Assembly (NCBI RefSeq): GCF_022810445.1
Contig: NZ_JAACGD010000115.1
Coordinates: 1-6,511 of the forward strand
Origin: Candidatus Cardinium sp. cBcalN2
GTDB taxonomy: Bacteria; Bacteroidota; Bacteroidia; Cytophagales; Amoebophilaceae
Direction of reading: 5' to 3'
DNA: 6,511 nt
The position numbers and the translations under genes are program-made. Below, piece after piece: positions 6,014-6,511 of this stretch. How positions within the stretch are numbered: the first letter of the stretch is position 1; every line of letters begins with the position of its first letter. The notes beneath the pieces are model-generated. The model was not told the origin of the DNA. It ran no database searches and was given only the letters and a program-made list of their open reading frames with translations.

Positions 6014-6251
6014 AATGAGATGAATCTATATTTTTTGGTTCTATGTTTTCTCTCGTTTGGTTTATACCTTCCTTATTTTCAAGGAAAATGTATACAGCTT
6101 GATAAAAGAATTCATCATGAGTCATATTTTCCCAATAACAATAATCTTGAATTTCCTCTATCATATTGGTTGGTAACACTGCTGGTATTTTTCGTGTCTC
6201 AATGCTTTTATCCGTATCAGTTGCATTACGTTGATCCTCTTGTTTTTTCAT
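6000..6251 (-). CDS. Small ribbon-helix-helix-like protein, possible regulator
   Basis: This 83-residue hydrophilic protein has no signal or membrane segment. Residues 20-60 fit a ribbon-helix-helix (Arc/MetJ/CopG type) pattern: a short strand RKIPAVLP (20-27), helix A TNMIEEIQDYCYW (28-40), a turn ENMT, and helix B HDEFFYQAVYIFLEN (45-59). Such domains dimerise and bind operator DNA, often autoregulating their own operon. The N-terminal 19 residues and the C-terminal 20 are polar and probably flexible. Its stop (6000-6002) lies past the symporter ATG (6011-6013) in another frame, a 14-base overlap that argues for one transcript and coupled translation. The start ATG at 6251 has no Shine-Dalgarno sequence. 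A regulator of the downstream transporter/sensor gene is a reasonable inference. The fold assignment is by pattern only, and the overlapping plus-strand frame is a shadow. Confidence 0.65.
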   Translation of the reverse strand: MKKQEDQRNATDTDKSIETRKIPAVLPTNMIEEIQDYCYWENMTHDEFFYQAVYIFLENKEGINQTRENIEPKNIDSSHYDIS

Positions 6252-6331
6252 TTTGTATTAGGTTTTTATGAAATGGCATCTAATATTAGTTTGGAATCTA
6301 TCCCTTACTTAAAACGAATATAAAAAATATT
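6252..6331 (-). promoter_or_regulatory. Presumed promoter region of the small gene/symporter unit
   Basis: This is the only non-coding DNA directly upstream of the minus-strand unit starting at 6251, so its promoter should lie here or slightly further right. On the minus strand TATATTCG (6322-6315) is one base from the Bacteroidetes -7 consensus TAnnTTTG, but I find no TTG element at the expected distance upstream. The region is so AT-rich that such matches are weak evidence. Confidence 0.25.
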
Positions 6332-6370
6332 TATATATATACATACATATGTATATATGTATATATATGC
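6332..6370. repeat. 39-base alternating purine-pyrimidine, near-palindromic AT tract
   Basis: Purines and pyrimidines alternate without a break for 39 bases, built of TA steps with a few CA/TG. Within it, 6333-6345 is the exact reverse complement of 6356-6368, so a 13-bp hairpin or cruciform with a 10-base centre can form. It lies 80 bases upstream of the small ribbon-helix-helix-like gene. It may be a simple-sequence tract, an easily melted or cruciform site, or an operator region. From 6371 to the window end I see no gene. Confidence 0.6.
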
Positions 6371-6511
6371 TTAAGAAAGAAACTACTTATTTTATTTTTT
6401 TAAACTGATTATAAGACTATTATAAAATAGGAGGGGGTGGTGAATAAATGATTAAATAGTATTTTTATTAAAAAATTAGTCTAAAGCTAGTTGGATAAAC
6501 TATAAGCCCTT

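Noticed and set aside
6020..6271. Plus-strand 83-codon hydrophobic frame
   Set aside because: Antisense of the ribbon-helix-helix-like gene. Its hydrophobicity arises from reading an acidic, polar gene backwards.
6429..6450. Strong Shine-Dalgarno-like AGGAGGGGG before GTG and ATG codons on the plus strand
   Set aside because: Every possible start here runs into a stop within three codons, so there is no gene. The short G-runs could at most form a two-layer quadruplex, which is weak evidence.

Overview
The window looks like accessory or decaying chromosome of an AT-rich, host-restricted bacterium. The best guess is a Bacteroidetes endosymbiont of the Amoebophilaceae type (Amoebophilus/Cardinium-like). 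The grounds are indirect: AT-rich DNA, no Shine-Dalgarno sequence before any start I checked, a PIF1-type helicase with a WYL tail, gene fragments, a small inverted-repeat element, and frameshifts in otherwise long open frames. Taxonomy is inference only. Every gene recognised lies on the minus strand, so the window reads functionally from right to left.

Right part (6251 down to 2426). A small ribbon-helix-helix-like protein overlaps by 14 bases the start of a sodium:solute symporter (SSS) gene. The symporter is cut into two reading frames (4928-6013 and 3987-4892). A third frame (2426-4006) overlaps the second by 20 bases and has no ATG near its start. Read together, the three frames are most simply one ancestral gene of roughly 1,200 codons. 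In order it encodes an SSS transporter, a block of about five further membrane helices, a linker, a histidine-kinase ATPase-like domain and a RelA/SpoT HD-like domain. The first break sits on a run of seven A's, where one extra A restores the protein. The second lies in a 50-base overlap. The transporter half keeps its family motifs, but the kinase-like and HD-like domains have lost the residues expected for catalysis. A hairpin plus T-run after 2426 probably ends this transcription unit.

Middle (646-2193). This is an intact PIF1/RecD-like superfamily 1 DNA helicase with a C-terminal WYL domain, preceded by an AT-rich spacer carrying a perfect 8-bp dyad.

Left part (1-645). There is no intact gene. 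It holds a strong hairpin followed by a T-run (terminator of a plus-strand gene outside the window), a 70-codon remnant of a second, diverged symporter, and a 151-bp element with 21-bp perfect terminal inverted repeats that abuts the remnant exactly. About 120 bases of unassigned DNA follow. The far right (6252-6511) is non-coding and contains a 39-base alternating purine-pyrimidine tract with near-palindromic symmetry.
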